Part shown: positions 1-8,040 of the stretch, piece by piece
Layout: every line of letters starts with the position of its first letter
Numbering within the stretch: the stretch's first letter is position 1
Program-made: the position numbers and the translations under genes
The notes under the pieces: generated by a model
Told to the model about the DNA's origin: nothing
Seen by the model: only the letters and a program-made list of their open reading frames with translations
Database searches by the model: none
Assembly: GCA_963625655.1 (NCBI GenBank)
Contig: CAVFTS010000003.1
Location: forward strand, 1-64,000
Length of the DNA stretch: 64,000 bases
Direction: 5' to 3'
Source of the DNA: F23-B02 sp963625655
GTDB lineage: Bacteria; Bacillota; Clostridia; Oscillospirales; Oscillospiraceae

Positions 1-1
1 T

Positions 2-427
2 GGCTATGATGCTAATGGACACAGAGGAAAAGCGCTGGGACTTGATAACATTCTTAGCAAGCACGCCGAACGCATCAGAAACGGAGATAGTGAACAAGGC
101 ATATCTGATAGCAAGAGGGTAAACTACTCCCTCGACCCGCCTTGGATGCAGCAAGTCTCACCCGAATATGCCGAAGCGCCCGAAACGGAGCGGCAATCCG
201 ATTTGCCGCAAGGCATCGGCGCAGCGGAATCGGGATTTACGGGACCTGAAACTCACATTGACCGTTGGGTAGGCGAAGCACAGGAGAGAGGCGAGAGCTA
301 TATCCACGATGTCAGTAACGAGGCGCAGAGCAAAAGCCGCCCCTCACGGGGGCGGCTTTTGCTCACATTATTTAATTTAATTAAAACAGTCTGCCGACGG
401 ATATTACGCCCATGGTCACCGCCATAA
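2..427 (+). pseudogene. 3' remnant of an unidentified gene running in from the left edge
   Basis: A frame is open from base 2 to a stop at 427, so only the C-terminal part of a protein is seen. The first hundred or so residues look like real coding sequence, hydrophilic and rich in Glu, Gly and Ser (for example GYDANGHRGKALGLDN near the start). The frame then reads straight through a strong hairpin terminator (329-363) and into the antisense of the next gene. A genuine gene would normally stop before that hairpin, so I infer that the 3' end has been lost or rearranged. The style resembles large polyvalent proteins of gut prophages, but I cannot assign a family. Confidence 0.4.
329..363. terminator. 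Rho-independent terminator, usable in both directions
   Basis: A 15-bp G+C-rich stem (AGCAAAAGCCGCCC paired with GGGGGCGGCTTTTGCT) with a short loop. T-runs at both ends let it serve the rightward remnant and the leftward gene ending at 381. Confidence 0.85.
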
Positions 428-839
428 CGATAAGTCCGGCGATCATAACGCCGAGACCTATTGCGGGCAGAGCGTTTTTGAGGCGCATATCCAAAAGCGA
501 CGCAACAAGTGCGCCCGTCCAAGCGCCCGTACCGGGCAGGGGTATCGCAACGAGGATGAGCAGTCCCCAAAACGAGTAGGTCTGCACGACCTTGCCCTTT
601 TCCTCGCCCTTGCGATTGAGCCAGTTTGAAAAGCCCGTGAGGATGTTGTGCTTATTCATCCAAAGCAGAACCTTCCTCGTCAGCAGAATAAGTACCGGCA
701 CGGGGAGCATATTGCCGACGACGCCTATCACATAGGTCAGCCACGGCTCAAGCCCGCATGCGATGCCGACGGGGATTGCACCCCTGATCTCGGACACGGG
801 CAGCATCGCAAATAACAGGGTTTTAAGCATGTCGGTCAT
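381..839 (-). CDS. Putative small multidrug export / COG2426 membrane protein
   Basis: This 152-aa integral membrane protein has about four hydrophobic segments. It contains the family-typical SEIRGAIPVGIA near the N-terminus, a second conserved stretch IPLPGTGAWTGAL near residue 100, and a positively charged loop between them. The family is annotated as small multidrug export protein, but its transport role is not firmly established. The start ATG follows GGAGG at a good distance. Only 11 bases separate it from the upstream gene, so it is probably the last gene of a leftward operon that begins at holB. Length is normal for the family. Confidence 0.8.
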   Translation of the reverse strand: MTDMLKTLLFAMLPVSEIRGAIPVGIACGLEPWLTYVIGVVGNMLPVPVLILLTRKVLLWMNKHNILTGFSNWLNRKGEEKGKVVQTYSFWGLLILVAIPLPGTGAWTGALVASLLDMRLKNALPAIGLGVMIAGLIVMAVTMGVISVGRLF

Positions 840-850
840 TCATTCCTCCG

Positions 851-1369
851 TCAGTTCGCGGGATCCGGCTGAGGAACGTCGGTCGGTTCGGGACTCGGCG
901 ACGGCTCGGGGATCTTCTCGAAGGTGACCATTATGGTATGATCCTCTCTGATGTTCGAGAGAGTATAGCTTGTCTTCTGGCCTATGTCCTGCCCGTCGAC
1001 GATGACGGTTTTAATCTCGTAGCCCTCGTCCGGCGTAAAGCCGATGGTGATGGCTCCGTTATCCTCGACGCTGACGCTGCCCTCCGGACTTGCCGAACCG
1101 CCGTTGCCTGCCGAGACAAGTACGGTGTGCCTGTTTTCCTGCGGTACCGCAGTGCCGTCCTCGCCTATGACGGGGGACTCGGTCACCTCGACGGGGTCGT
1201 CGTGCGACTGCACGGCGCCGGTTTTAAAGGTCATTGCGCCGGAGCCGAAGCTCAAAACGGCGACGATGACGGCAATGACAAGCACTGCGACGGTGATCCA
1301 CACCTTGAACTTCATATTCATGGGCTTATGCAGCTTTTTGGGCTTCTTTGTCTTTACGGTATTGCTCAT
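851..1369 (-). CDS. Membrane-anchored surface protein with an InlB B-repeat-like domain
   Basis: The 172-aa protein has a basic cytoplasmic N-terminus (about residues 1-22), one transmembrane helix (about 25-45) and an extracellular part. Residues about 80-150 show the pattern of the divergent InlB B-repeat family, including a GGSASPEG turn, the phrase FTPDEGYEIKTVIVDG and an ITVTFEK-like final strand. The tail is rich in Pro, Ser and Glu and probably spans or contacts the cell wall. It sits between ricT and the COG2426 protein with short gaps, so it is likely cotranscribed. Such domains occur in exported Firmicute proteins with adhesive or structural roles; no specific ligand can be read from the sequence. 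Confidence 0.65.
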   Translation of the reverse strand: MSNTVKTKKPKKLHKPMNMKFKVWITVAVLVIAVIVAVLSFGSGAMTFKTGAVQSHDDPVEVTESPVIGEDGTAVPQENRHTVLVSAGNGGSASPEGSVSVEDNGAITIGFTPDEGYEIKTVIVDGQDIGQKTSYTLSNIREDHTIMVTFEKIPEPSPSPEPTDVPQPDPAN

Positions 1370-1389
1370 ATCGGATACCTCCCGACCGC

Positions 1390-2685
1390 TTACTGCTTAG
1401 GCGGCTGCGGCTGACCGCCCTGTTTGTTTCTCGGCTTGCCGTGGCGGTAATAGCGCCTCCGGCTGTTCTTTTTCTGCGCAGCATCCTTCGCCTGAGGCTG
1501 CTTCGGTTCTTTCTTTTCGACAGGAACGGCTTCCGTCTTAGCGGAGACGCTTTCTGCGGCTTTGGGTTTTCTGCCGCCCCTTGAGGACTTCGGTCTCGGC
1601 TTTACGGGCTGCTTTTCCTCGCTCGGCTGCTGCTTTGCGGGCTCCTTTGCCTCGACGGGCTTTTTCTCGCCCGACTTGGGCTTGCGATGTCTGTTTCTGC
1701 TGCGGCCGTTCCTCTTCTGCAGCTTTTCCGCAGGAGCGCTCTTGGAATCTTCGGGGCTGAACTCCTCGGAAAAGAGCTGAGGCAGCGCCCACTCGTCCTC
1801 CGGCTCGACCTCCGGCTCAGGCTCCGGCACATATTTGAGCACCGAGGGGGGAGTCTCCCCGTCCTTGGGCCTGCCGCCGGGTACGGCTGCGACCTCGACC
1901 GCACGGAAGGTTTTAAGCTCGCCTTCACTGCCGCCGTCAAGCTTGACCTTGACGAGCTGACGCAGCAGATTCACCTGAGTCACGTTGCCGTAGCCGTCCG
2001 GCGTTTCGACGAATGCGCCCTGCTTGGGAACGCTTTTCACAAGCTCCTCATACGCCTCCTGCTCATAGCGCAGACAGCACATAAGCCTGCCGCAGGAGCC
2101 GGAAATTTTGCTGGGGTTTAAGGACATCGACTGCACCTTCGCCATCTTGGTGGAGACGGGCCGGAACTCGTCGAGGAAGCGGCTGCAGCAGAAGGGCCTG
2201 CCGCAGATACCGAGACCGCCGAGCATCTTCGCCTCGTCTCGCACGCCGATCTGACGCAGCTCGATGCGGTTGCGGAATATGCCGGCAAGATCCTTCACCA
2301 GCTCACGGAAGTCGACTCTGCCGTCGGAGGTGAAGAAAAACATGGTCTTGCTGCCGTCAAAATTGCACTCGACGTCAACGAGCTTCATGTCAAGCCCATG
2401 CTCCGCTATCTTCTTCTGGCAGATCTCAAAGGCTTCCTTTTCACGCTTTTTGTTTATCTCCGCAATACGGAGATCGTCCGCCGTTGCGATGCGCACGACG
2501 GGACGCAGCGGCTGCACCACGGCATCGTCATTCACGAAATGGTTTGCGTGGGCGCAGTCGGCGATCTCAAGTCCCTTGCTGGTTTCGACAATGACCTGCT
2601 GACCGCTCTTTATCTGCTTATCGCCGGGGGCAAAGTAGTAGCTTTTGCCCCGACCCTTGAATTTTACGCTTATAACTTCAATCAA
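1390..2685 (-). CDS. ricT: PSP1-domain protein RicT (YaaT)
   Basis: This is the PSP1-domain protein known in Bacillus as RicT/YaaT, part of the Ric complex that affects RNase Y activity, competence and sporulation. The core covers roughly residues 1-270 and contains the cysteine cluster typical of the family (GLGICGRPFCCSRF and GSCGRLMCCLRYE), which in Bacillus Ric proteins takes part in Fe-S binding. From about residue 275 to 431 the protein has a long low-complexity tail, first acidic then strongly basic with many KKP/RGGRK motifs. Bacillus YaaT lacks this tail, and it may bind RNA or nucleoid. The TTG start overlaps the holB stop, so the two are translationally coupled, as in other Firmicutes. 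Confidence 0.92.
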   Translation of the reverse strand: MIEVISVKFKGRGKSYYFAPGDKQIKSGQQVIVETSKGLEIADCAHANHFVNDDAVVQPLRPVVRIATADDLRIAEINKKREKEAFEICQKKIAEHGLDMKLVDVECNFDGSKTMFFFTSDGRVDFRELVKDLAGIFRNRIELRQIGVRDEAKMLGGLGICGRPFCCSRFLDEFRPVSTKMAKVQSMSLNPSKISGSCGRLMCCLRYEQEAYEELVKSVPKQGAFVETPDGYGNVTQVNLLRQLVKVKLDGGSEGELKTFRAVEVAAVPGGRPKDGETPPSVLKYVPEPEPEVEPEDEWALPQLFSEEFSPEDSKSAPAEKLQKRNGRSRNRHRKPKSGEKKPVEAKEPAKQQPSEEKQPVKPRPKSSRGGRKPKAAESVSAKTEAVPVEKKEPKQPQAKDAAQKKNSRRRYYRHGKPRNKQGGQPQPPKQ

Positions 2686-3461
2686 CTTTTTTCCTCGATT
2701 CCTTTTACGGCAAGCAGACCGTAAATATGTTTCGTGCCGGTGTTGACCTTCAAACGGTCAAGACAACGGTCACACAAAGAGATAAGCCGCATGATCTCCT
2801 CCCCGCTCACGGAAAGGCTCTTGCCCTCGCCGGAGAGTGCGGATATAAGCCCCGCCTTTGCCGCCTCAAGAAAATCGGCGGTTTTACGACCGTCGCAGCC
2901 CTCGGACGCCATGCACCATGTCAAAAGCCCGCTACGACTGCCGCTCCGAACACATGATATAAACCCCTCCGCCATCCTTTTGGCGTCGGCGTCGGGCGCC
3001 TCCGCCTCGGCGTTGCGGTGTATCTCGACGCAGCGGGAGCGCACCGTTACGAGCAGCTTTTCGGGATTCTGCACGCAGAGAATGAAGCGGACACCCTTCG
3101 GCGGCTCCTCAAGGAGCTTGAGGGCGGCGTTCTGAGCGCTTTCATTCATCGTATCCGCATCCTCGATGAGATAAACCTTCTCGGCAGCTTCGTTTGGCAG
3201 AACGTATGCGTCGGCAGCCATGCTGCGGATCTGATCCACCTGAAGCTCCTTCTTTAAACGCCCCTTGTCGTCGCTGAGACGGGAGATGCGGATAAAGTCG
3301 GGGTGCGTGCCGTTCAAGACCTTGCGGCAGTCACGGCAGACTCCGCAGGGGCGCTTGCCCGCAGAGCCGCAAAGAGACTTCTCGGCGAGCTCCGTTGCAA
3401 GCTTTATGCAAAGCGCCGAAGAGGGCGAGGATATTATATATGCATGAGACAGCTTTTCCAC
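2682..3461 (-). CDS. holB: DNA polymerase III delta' subunit
   Basis: The 259-aa protein is the delta' subunit of the clamp loader, which opens the beta sliding clamp with DnaX and delta. It shows the zinc-binding segment CGVCRDC, the DEAD-box-like stretch YLIEDADTMNESAQNALK, the LLEEPP motif and the arginine-containing VRSRC motif. The Walker A loop is degenerate (SSPSSALCIKLA), as expected because delta' does not hydrolyse ATP. It is shorter than the approximately 330 aa of Bacillus and E. coli, with an abbreviated C-terminal collar domain. The GTG start follows GGAGGTG. Coupled to ricT downstream; the ncRNA terminator at 3548-3574 separates it from upstream transcription. Confidence 0.9.
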   Translation of the reverse strand: MEKLSHAYIISSPSSALCIKLATELAEKSLCGSAGKRPCGVCRDCRKVLNGTHPDFIRISRLSDDKGRLKKELQVDQIRSMAADAYVLPNEAAEKVYLIEDADTMNESAQNAALKLLEEPPKGVRFILCVQNPEKLLVTVRSRCVEIHRNAEAEAPDADAKRMAEGFISCVRSGSRSGLLTWCMASEGCDGRKTADFLEAAKAGLISALSGEGKSLSVSGEEIMRLISLCDRCLDRLKVNTGTKHIYGLLAVKGIEEKS

Positions 3462-3545
3462 ATCACACCTCCGCAGGCTTATCAGTTTATTTTACTATTT
3501 ATTGCGGCGCAAGTCAACATATTTGCCGCTCGCCGCAATGACAAA

Positions 3546-3770
3546 AAACACCGGCAGCAAAATGCTGCCGGTGTAATTCCGCTTTTGCCGTGTGGCTCGA
3601 TTATAACCTGCACAGCGTGGCAGGTGGGTCGCCTAAGCTCTGTTTCTCTGCTTCCAACGTCCGGCGCCGAAGCGCCGGGAGGCCTGCAATCCGCAGATTC
3701 AAATCGGCATCCCTTATAAGAGATGTGGGTTTAATTGAGCCGAAGGTCCGCAAGGGACGATCACGCACAA
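3546..3770 (-). ncRNA. ssrS: Structured small RNA, probable 6S RNA (ssrS)
   Basis: This 345-base gap holds no credible ORF but a highly structured minus-strand sequence. A long closing stem pairs GGCUC-A-AUUA-A-AACC (from 3741) with GGUU-A-UAAU-C-GAGCC (ending at 3594), enclosing about 150 nt. Inside are a perfect CCGGCGC-UUCG-GCGCCGG hairpin and a second hairpin ACCUGC-loop-GCAGGU preceded by GAGCUUAGGCGACCCACC. The 3' side resembles the E. coli 6S segment AAGCCUUAAAACUGCGACGACAC followed by a CACCUU hairpin. A strong terminator follows. The 5' end and promoter were not defined. A covariance-model scan against RF00013 would settle the family. Confidence 0.6.
3548..3574 (-). terminator. Rho-independent terminator of the minus-strand ncRNA
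   Basis: A perfect 12-bp stem, ACACCGGCAGCA with TGCTGCCGGTGT and a 3-nt loop, followed on the minus strand by a run of six T. It lies just downstream of the structured RNA candidate and upstream of holB. Confidence 0.85.
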
Positions 3771-3807
3771 AGCAGAACCGTTATAAATTTATGCCGAATG
3801 ACGAAAC

Positions 3808-4095
3808 TTATTCCTCGTCTTCGTCGTCATCAAAGAGCAGAACGGAAAAATGCTCGTAAACATCCTGAAGCTCGTCATCGTCGTCGATGGACTCGAAAAC
3901 GTCCATCCCGTCCTCGTCGGGAACGATGCGAAGAATGATGATGCCGTATTCGGGATCGTCCTCCGGGATGTCGGTGGGAAGAAAAGCGGCGAAGGAGCCT
4001 CCGTTGTAATCCATGGTATCGAGCAGCTCAAGCTCGAACTCGGCGCCGTCGTCATCTACAATAGTGATAAAATCATTTCCGAATTCCTTGCTCAT
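3808..4095 (-). CDS. DUF1292 family protein (YrzB-like)
   Basis: A very acidic 95-aa protein with the DUF1292 pattern: DFITIVDDDGAEFELELLDT at the start, a middle strand segment YGIIILRIVPDEDG and an acidic C-terminus ending in DDDEDEE. The family is found across Firmicutes, often near udk/yrrK-type genes, and has no established function. The ATG at 4095 is chosen because a perfect AGGAGG stands 6 bases upstream; the longer frame to 4179 lacks such a site. Probably cotranscribed with the BofC-like gene upstream. Confidence 0.82.
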   Translation of the reverse strand: MSKEFGNDFITIVDDDGAEFELELLDTMDYNGGSFAAFLPTDIPEDDPEYGIIILRIVPDEDGMDVFESIDDDDELQDVYEHFSVLLFDDDEDEE

Positions 4096-4159
4096 TTTTA
4101 TCCTCCTGTTATGATTTGATATTATTTTACCCCATACCGTGATAAAATTCAAGAGCTTA

Positions 4160-4486
4160 TTATGAACTGAAATCCTCAAGAAGAGACAAAAGCTCCGATT
4201 TGCTCTGTGCGGGTATGCCGTTTTGAAGCAATTCCCTGTCGTAATCGTTCAGAGTGTCGGTTTCTATGTCGGTAATTTCCAAACGCTCTTTTTCCTCACC
4301 GTATATCGCAATGTAACCTCCGCTGTCGTAAAGCCAGTACGGAGCGGACTCCTTCTGTGTGCGGACGGGAGGAGAGGCGGCGACGCCGTCTACGGCCGCG
4401 CCGGAGGCTTTTATTGCCGCACCTCCGCAAACGGCTGCGCCTGCGGCAAGCAGAGACAGCAGCCAGACTTTTAATTTGAGCCGCAT
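4160..4486 (-). CDS. Small exported protein with a BofC-C-like region
   Basis: A 108-aa protein with a signal peptide or N-terminal anchor (LKVWLLSLLAAGAAVCGG). The C-terminal half reads WLYDSGGYIAIYGEE followed by LEITDIETDTLNDYDREL and GIPAQSKSELLSLLEDFSS. That arrangement, a beta strand, a phrase ending in L-x-x-YDRELL and then an LLEDFSS tail, recurs in small exported Firmicute proteins related to the C-terminal domain of BofC, a forespore regulator. I see the pattern but cannot claim the same function. Confidence 0.6.
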   Translation of the reverse strand: MRLKLKVWLLSLLAAGAAVCGGAAIKASGAAVDGVAASPPVRTQKESAPYWLYDSGGYIAIYGEEKERLEITDIETDTLNDYDRELLQNGIPAQSKSELLSLLEDFSS

Positions 4487-4550
4487 AGTATCATCTCCTT
4501 ACTTTTTACGATATTATTTCCAACAAAATTAACAATTAGTACACTACTAC

Positions 4551-4578
4551 TTGACATAATGTGATATAATCATATATC
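4551..4578 (+). promoter_or_regulatory. Possible sigma-A promoter for the PBP gene
   Basis: TTGACA at 4551-4556 matches the -35 consensus. Sixteen bases later TATATC can act as a -10. A TATAAT also occurs at 4565-4570 but is too close to this -35. Confidence 0.45.
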
Positions 4579-4640
4579 CGACTGTAATTAGCTTCTTACA
4601 CATTTTATAAACATCCCTTGAAGGAGGTGTATGAATCTCG

Positions 4641-6770
4641 ATGGCAAAGGATAAAGCTGCATCGGGCGGAGAGGGCATAGGCACTTTCCGGCTCATTATG
4701 CGCATCCTCGGTACGCTGATACTTATCGGCATACTGACCTCGCTCATCTTCCTCTGCATCTTTGCGGACTACATCAAAACGAGCATCATTCCCAGCACTC
4801 CGCTTGACCTTGACGACATAGCGCTCAAGCAGTCGAGCATCGTGTGGTATCAGGACAAGAGCAGCGGCGAATGGAAGGAGCTTGCGATACTTTCCGGCGA
4901 GGAGGAGCGTATTTGGGTCGACCGAAGCGACATTCCCGATTACATGGAAAAAGCCCTCGTAGCTATCGAGGACAAGCGCTTTTACGAGCACCACGGCGTT
5001 GACTGGATAAGGACCGCCGGTGCGTTCGTGAATATGTTCACCGGGTCGAGAAGCACCTTCGGCGGCTCGACGATCACACAGCAGCTCATAAAAAACGTCA
5101 CACATCAGGACGATATTACCGTACAGCGAAAGCTTTTGGAGATCTTCCAGGCGCTTGAGTTTGAAAAGGAATACAGTAAGGAGGATATCCTCGAATGGTA
5201 CCTCAACGTCGTCTACTTCGGACAGGGCTGCTACGGCGTTCAGACTGCGGCGCAGACCTACTTCGGTAAGGACGTGTCCGAGCTGTCGCTTGCGGAGAGT
5301 GCCGCCATCGTCGGTATAACCAACCTGCCGACGAAGTATGACCCGTTCCAGAACCCCGAATACAACAAGGAACGGCAGGAGGAGATCCTTCAGCAGATGT
5401 ACCTCCAGGGCTACATCTCCAAGAAGGAGTATAAGGAAGCCGTTGCCGAGGAACTGAACTTCGTTCACAGTGCGTCGGACGAAGGAGAAAGCTCCGACAA
5501 CGTTTACAGCTATTATGTCGAAACGGTTGTAAACGATGTGGTGGAGGATCTCGCAGCGGAAAAGGGCGTTTCCGAAAAGATTGCCAAGACGCTTATATAC
5601 AACGGCGGCTATCAGATATACTGCTGCATAGACGTTGATATTCAGAGCAAGGTCGATTCCATCTACACCGACTTGACGAAGCTGCCTCAGTCCACCGTGG
5701 AGACGGATTCTCAGCTTCAGAGTGCCATCGTAATCATCGACCAGAGTACAGGCAACATCGTTGCGCTCTCCGGCGGAACCGGGGAGAAGGAAATAAACTT
5801 CGGCTTCAACCGTGCGACGGATGCTCTGCGTCCGCCCGGATCGTCGATAAAGCCGCTTGCGGTTTACGGTCCCGCCGTGGAGTACGGTCTCATCACGCCC
5901 GGTACATGGGTGCTCGATGCCGACGAAACGAAGGTCACGCTTGCAAAAGCGCCGGAGGGCTGGTACCCCAAGAACTCACCGAATCAGTACGACGGCGTTA
6001 TCACCATAGCGACGGCGCTTCAGAAATCCAAGAACACCGTTTCGGCGCAGATCATGGATAAGCTGACACCGGCGGCAGCGCTCGATTTTCTGAGAAACAG
6101 GCTTAACATCACGAGTCTCATTGATGCCGACGCCGATTATGCCGCCATGGCTTTGGGTCAACCGCACAACGGCGTTACGGTCAGAGAAATGGCGCAGGCA
6201 TACTCGGCTCTCGCAAACGACGGCGTTATGAACGAGTCCCGCACCTATCTCAAGGTCACGAATGCCGACGGCACGGAGGTAATTCTCGACAACGAGCCTG
6301 AGGTCCAGACCGCATTCTCGTCGAACACCGCAAAGGTTATGACCTATATGCTCAACAATGCGGCGACGAACGGCACCGGCAGCGCCTCTCGTCTGAGCAA
6401 TATGCCCGTTGCGGGTAAGACGGGTACCACAAGCGCAAACAAGGACCGTTGGTTCTGCGGCTATACGCCGTACTACACCTGCGCCGTGTGGACGGGTTAC
6501 GATACGCCGGAGACAATGTACTTTAACGGCAACCCCGCAGTAACGGTCTGGCACGACGTGATGGAGCTTATCCATGCAGACCTTCCGTATAAGGACTTCG
6601 ATATGTCCTACGGCGGAAGTCCGACGAATCTGTTCGGAACGCAGGAGGAGCTTACGAAGATATGGGAGGGAACGGACGAGGAGTCGGAGGATCCCGATGA
6701 CCCGGACAATCCCACCGATCCGGCAAAGCCGGAGGATCCCGTCACTCCGTCGCCGACACCCGCAGCATAA
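4641..6770 (+). CDS. Bifunctional penicillin-binding protein, class A (PBP1A/PonA type)
   Basis: The 709-aa protein polymerises lipid II and cross-links peptidoglycan outside the cytoplasmic membrane. One transmembrane helix lies at about 20-45. The glycosyltransferase (GT51) domain follows, with catalytic Glu in AIEDKRFYEHHGVDW (about residue 110) and the GGSTITQQLIKN motif. The transpeptidase domain has the nucleophile in PPGSSIKP (Ser about 400), SKNT as the SxN motif and KTGTT near 592. The C-terminus is a Pro/Asp/Glu-rich tail (DDPDNPTDPAKPEDP), usual in Firmicute class A PBPs. AAGGAGGTG stands 11 bases before the ATG. A short gap joins it to the next gene. Confidence 0.93.
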   Translation: MAKDKAASGGEGIGTFRLIMRILGTLILIGILTSLIFLCIFADYIKTSIIPSTPLDLDDIALKQSSIVWYQDKSSGEWKELAILSGEEERIWVDRSDIPDYMEKALVAIEDKRFYEHHGVDWIRTAGAFVNMFTGSRSTFGGSTITQQLIKNVTHQDDITVQRKLLEIFQALEFEKEYSKEDILEWYLNVVYFGQGCYGVQTAAQTYFGKDVSELSLAESAAIVGITNLPTKYDPFQNPEYNKERQEEILQQMYLQGYISKKEYKEAVAEELNFVHSASDEGESSDNVYSYYVETVVNDVVEDLAAEKGVSEKIAKTLIYNGGYQIYCCIDVDIQSKVDSIYTDLTKLPQSTVETDSQLQSAIVIIDQSTGNIVALSGGTGEKEINFGFNRATDALRPPGSSIKPLAVYGPAVEYGLITPGTWVLDADETKVTLAKAPEGWYPKNSPNQYDGVITIATALQKSKNTVSAQIMDKLTPAAALDFLRNRLNITSLIDADADYAAMALGQPHNGVTVREMAQAYSALANDGVMNESRTYLKVTNADGTEVILDNEPEVQTAFSSNTAKVMTYMLNNAATNGTGSASRLSNMPVAGKTGTTSANKDRWFCGYTPYYTCAVWTGYDTPETMYFNGNPAVTVWHDVMELIHADLPYKDFDMSYGGSPTNLFGTQEELTKIWEGTDEESEDPDDPDNPTDPAKPEDPVTPSPTPAA

Positions 6771-6792
6771 AATCATTGAGGAGGTTCCGACA

Positions 6793-7077
6793 TTGGCAAA
6801 GGAAAAGGTACTTGAATACAAGGGCCGCCCGCTTCAGCGCACGGGGAACATCGTGTACTACGGCAGCATGGCGGACAAATATATCATAATGCTCCAGATT
6901 CTCGACACCAAAAAGGTCAAGGATATGGACGTTGCAAGCAAGGTCTCGGTTCAGCTCCAGCTCACCGATCCGTCCATAAAGTCCCGTGACCGCATCGTGA
7001 AAAAGAGCGAGAAGGACGGTTTCTGGGCGGCGATGGACGTTGCCACCGTTTGGCTCGAAAGAGCGCTTGCTCAGTAA
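6793..7077 (+). CDS. Conserved small protein of unknown function
   Basis: The coding frame starts with TTG at 6793, preceded by GAGGAGG, and yields 94 aa. The longer upstream part of the same frame is antisense to nothing useful and overlaps the PBP gene, so I reject it. The protein is basic and mixed alpha/beta (LEYKGRPLQRTGNIVYYGS, then YIIMLQILDTKKVKDMDVASK, ending FWAAMDVATVWLERAL). It has no signal or membrane segment. The position between a PBP gene and a SpoU methyltransferase does not suggest a role. Confidence 0.7.
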   Translation: MAKEKVLEYKGRPLQRTGNIVYYGSMADKYIIMLQILDTKKVKDMDVASKVSVQLQLTDPSIKSRDRIVKKSEKDGFWAAMDVATVWLERALAQ

Positions 7078-7087
7078 AACGCATTGA

Positions 7088-7125
7088 AAAATCAGGCATC
7101 TCCGAGCTGAGGGATGCCTGATTTT
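7088..7125 (+). terminator. Rho-independent terminator
   Basis: A 13-bp stem AAAATCAGGCATC with GATGCCTGATTTT lies between the small protein gene and the SpoU methyltransferase, ending in a short T-run. Confidence 0.7.
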
Positions 7126-7159
7126 CGGTATATCGGCAAACAGAAAAACGAGGTGTAGC

Positions 7160-7987
7160 ATGGCACGCTTTTATGAAATCAAGGATTTTTCCGCACCCGA
7201 GCTTGACGTTTACGCAAGGCTCACGGAAAATCAGCTCCTCAACCGCAAGGACCCCAAGAATGCGATGTTCATCGCCGAAAGTCCGCTCGTCATCGAGCGG
7301 GCGCTTGACGCAGGCTGCGTGCCGCTTTCGTTTCTGATGGAGACGAAGCATGCCGAGGGCAAGGCACAGGCGATACTCTCACGCTGCCCGGAGGACATTC
7401 CCGTGTACACGGCGGAGCTTTCGGTGCTGACGCAGCTCACCGGCTTTCATCTCACAAGGGGGATGCTGTGCGCAATGCTGCGTCCCGAGCTGCCGGAGCC
7501 GGAGGCGATATGCGAAGGGGCGCAGAGAATTGCCGTGCTTGAAAACGTGATGAATCCGACGAATATCGGGGCGATATTCCGCTCCGCCGCCGCACTGGGA
7601 ATAGACGCCGTGCTGCTCACCTCGCAGGGGAGCGACCCGTTGTACCGCAGAGCGGTGCGGGTGAGCATGGGAACGGTGTTTCAGGTGCCGTGGACGTACC
7701 TTGACGACCTCACACCGTGGCAGGATAAGCTCCACGCTCTCGGCTTCAAGACGGCGGCGCTGGCGCTCACGGAGCGTTCGCTGCCGATATACGATCCCGC
7801 ACCCGAAGCAGAGGCCAAGCTTGCGCTCGTCCTCGGCACCGAGGGTGACGGGCTTGCACCGGAGACGGTTGAAAGGTGCGACTACACCCTGCGCATACCG
7901 ATGTCGCACGGTGTCGACTCCTTAAACGTCGCAGCGGCGAGCGCCGTCGCCTTCTACCAGCTCGCCACTCTCCACCGTAAGGGATGA
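7160..7987 (+). CDS. TrmH/SpoU family RNA 2'-O-ribose methyltransferase
   Basis: This 275-aa enzyme is a SAM-dependent 2'-O-methyltransferase with the SPOUT trefoil knot. The N-terminal about 105 residues form the substrate-binding domain (FIAESPLVIERAL). The catalytic part shows the three SpoU motifs: NVMNPTNIGAIFRSAAALG (motif 1, catalytic Arg), LVLGTEGDGL (motif 2) and IPMSHGVDSLNVAAASA (motif 3). The target, rRNA or tRNA, cannot be told from sequence; the arrangement is closest to 23S rRNA methyltransferases of the RlmB/TrmH group. GAGGTG precedes the ATG. Bounded by terminators on both sides, so monocistronic. Confidence 0.88.
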   Translation: MARFYEIKDFSAPELDVYARLTENQLLNRKDPKNAMFIAESPLVIERALDAGCVPLSFLMETKHAEGKAQAILSRCPEDIPVYTAELSVLTQLTGFHLTRGMLCAMLRPELPEPEAICEGAQRIAVLENVMNPTNIGAIFRSAAALGIDAVLLTSQGSDPLYRRAVRVSMGTVFQVPWTYLDDLTPWQDKLHALGFKTAALALTERSLPIYDPAPEAEAKLALVLGTEGDGLAPETVERCDYTLRIPMSHGVDSLNVAAASAVAFYQLATLHRKG

Positions 7988-7997
7988 ACGGAAATAC

Positions 7998-8040
7998 AAA
8001 AAAACCGAGGATACGAACGGCTTCGTATCCTCGGTTTTTT
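7998..8040. terminator. Bidirectional terminator between convergent genes
   Basis: A 19-bp near-perfect stem, AAAAAACCGAGGATACGAA with TTCGTATCCTCGGTTTTTT, with A/T runs at both ends. It serves the genes ending at 7987 and 8039. Confidence 0.92.

Noticed and set aside
4641..5468. Long minus-strand ORF inside the PBP gene (287 aa)
   Set aside because: Shadow of the PBP frame, with no conserved motif and no ribosome-binding site.
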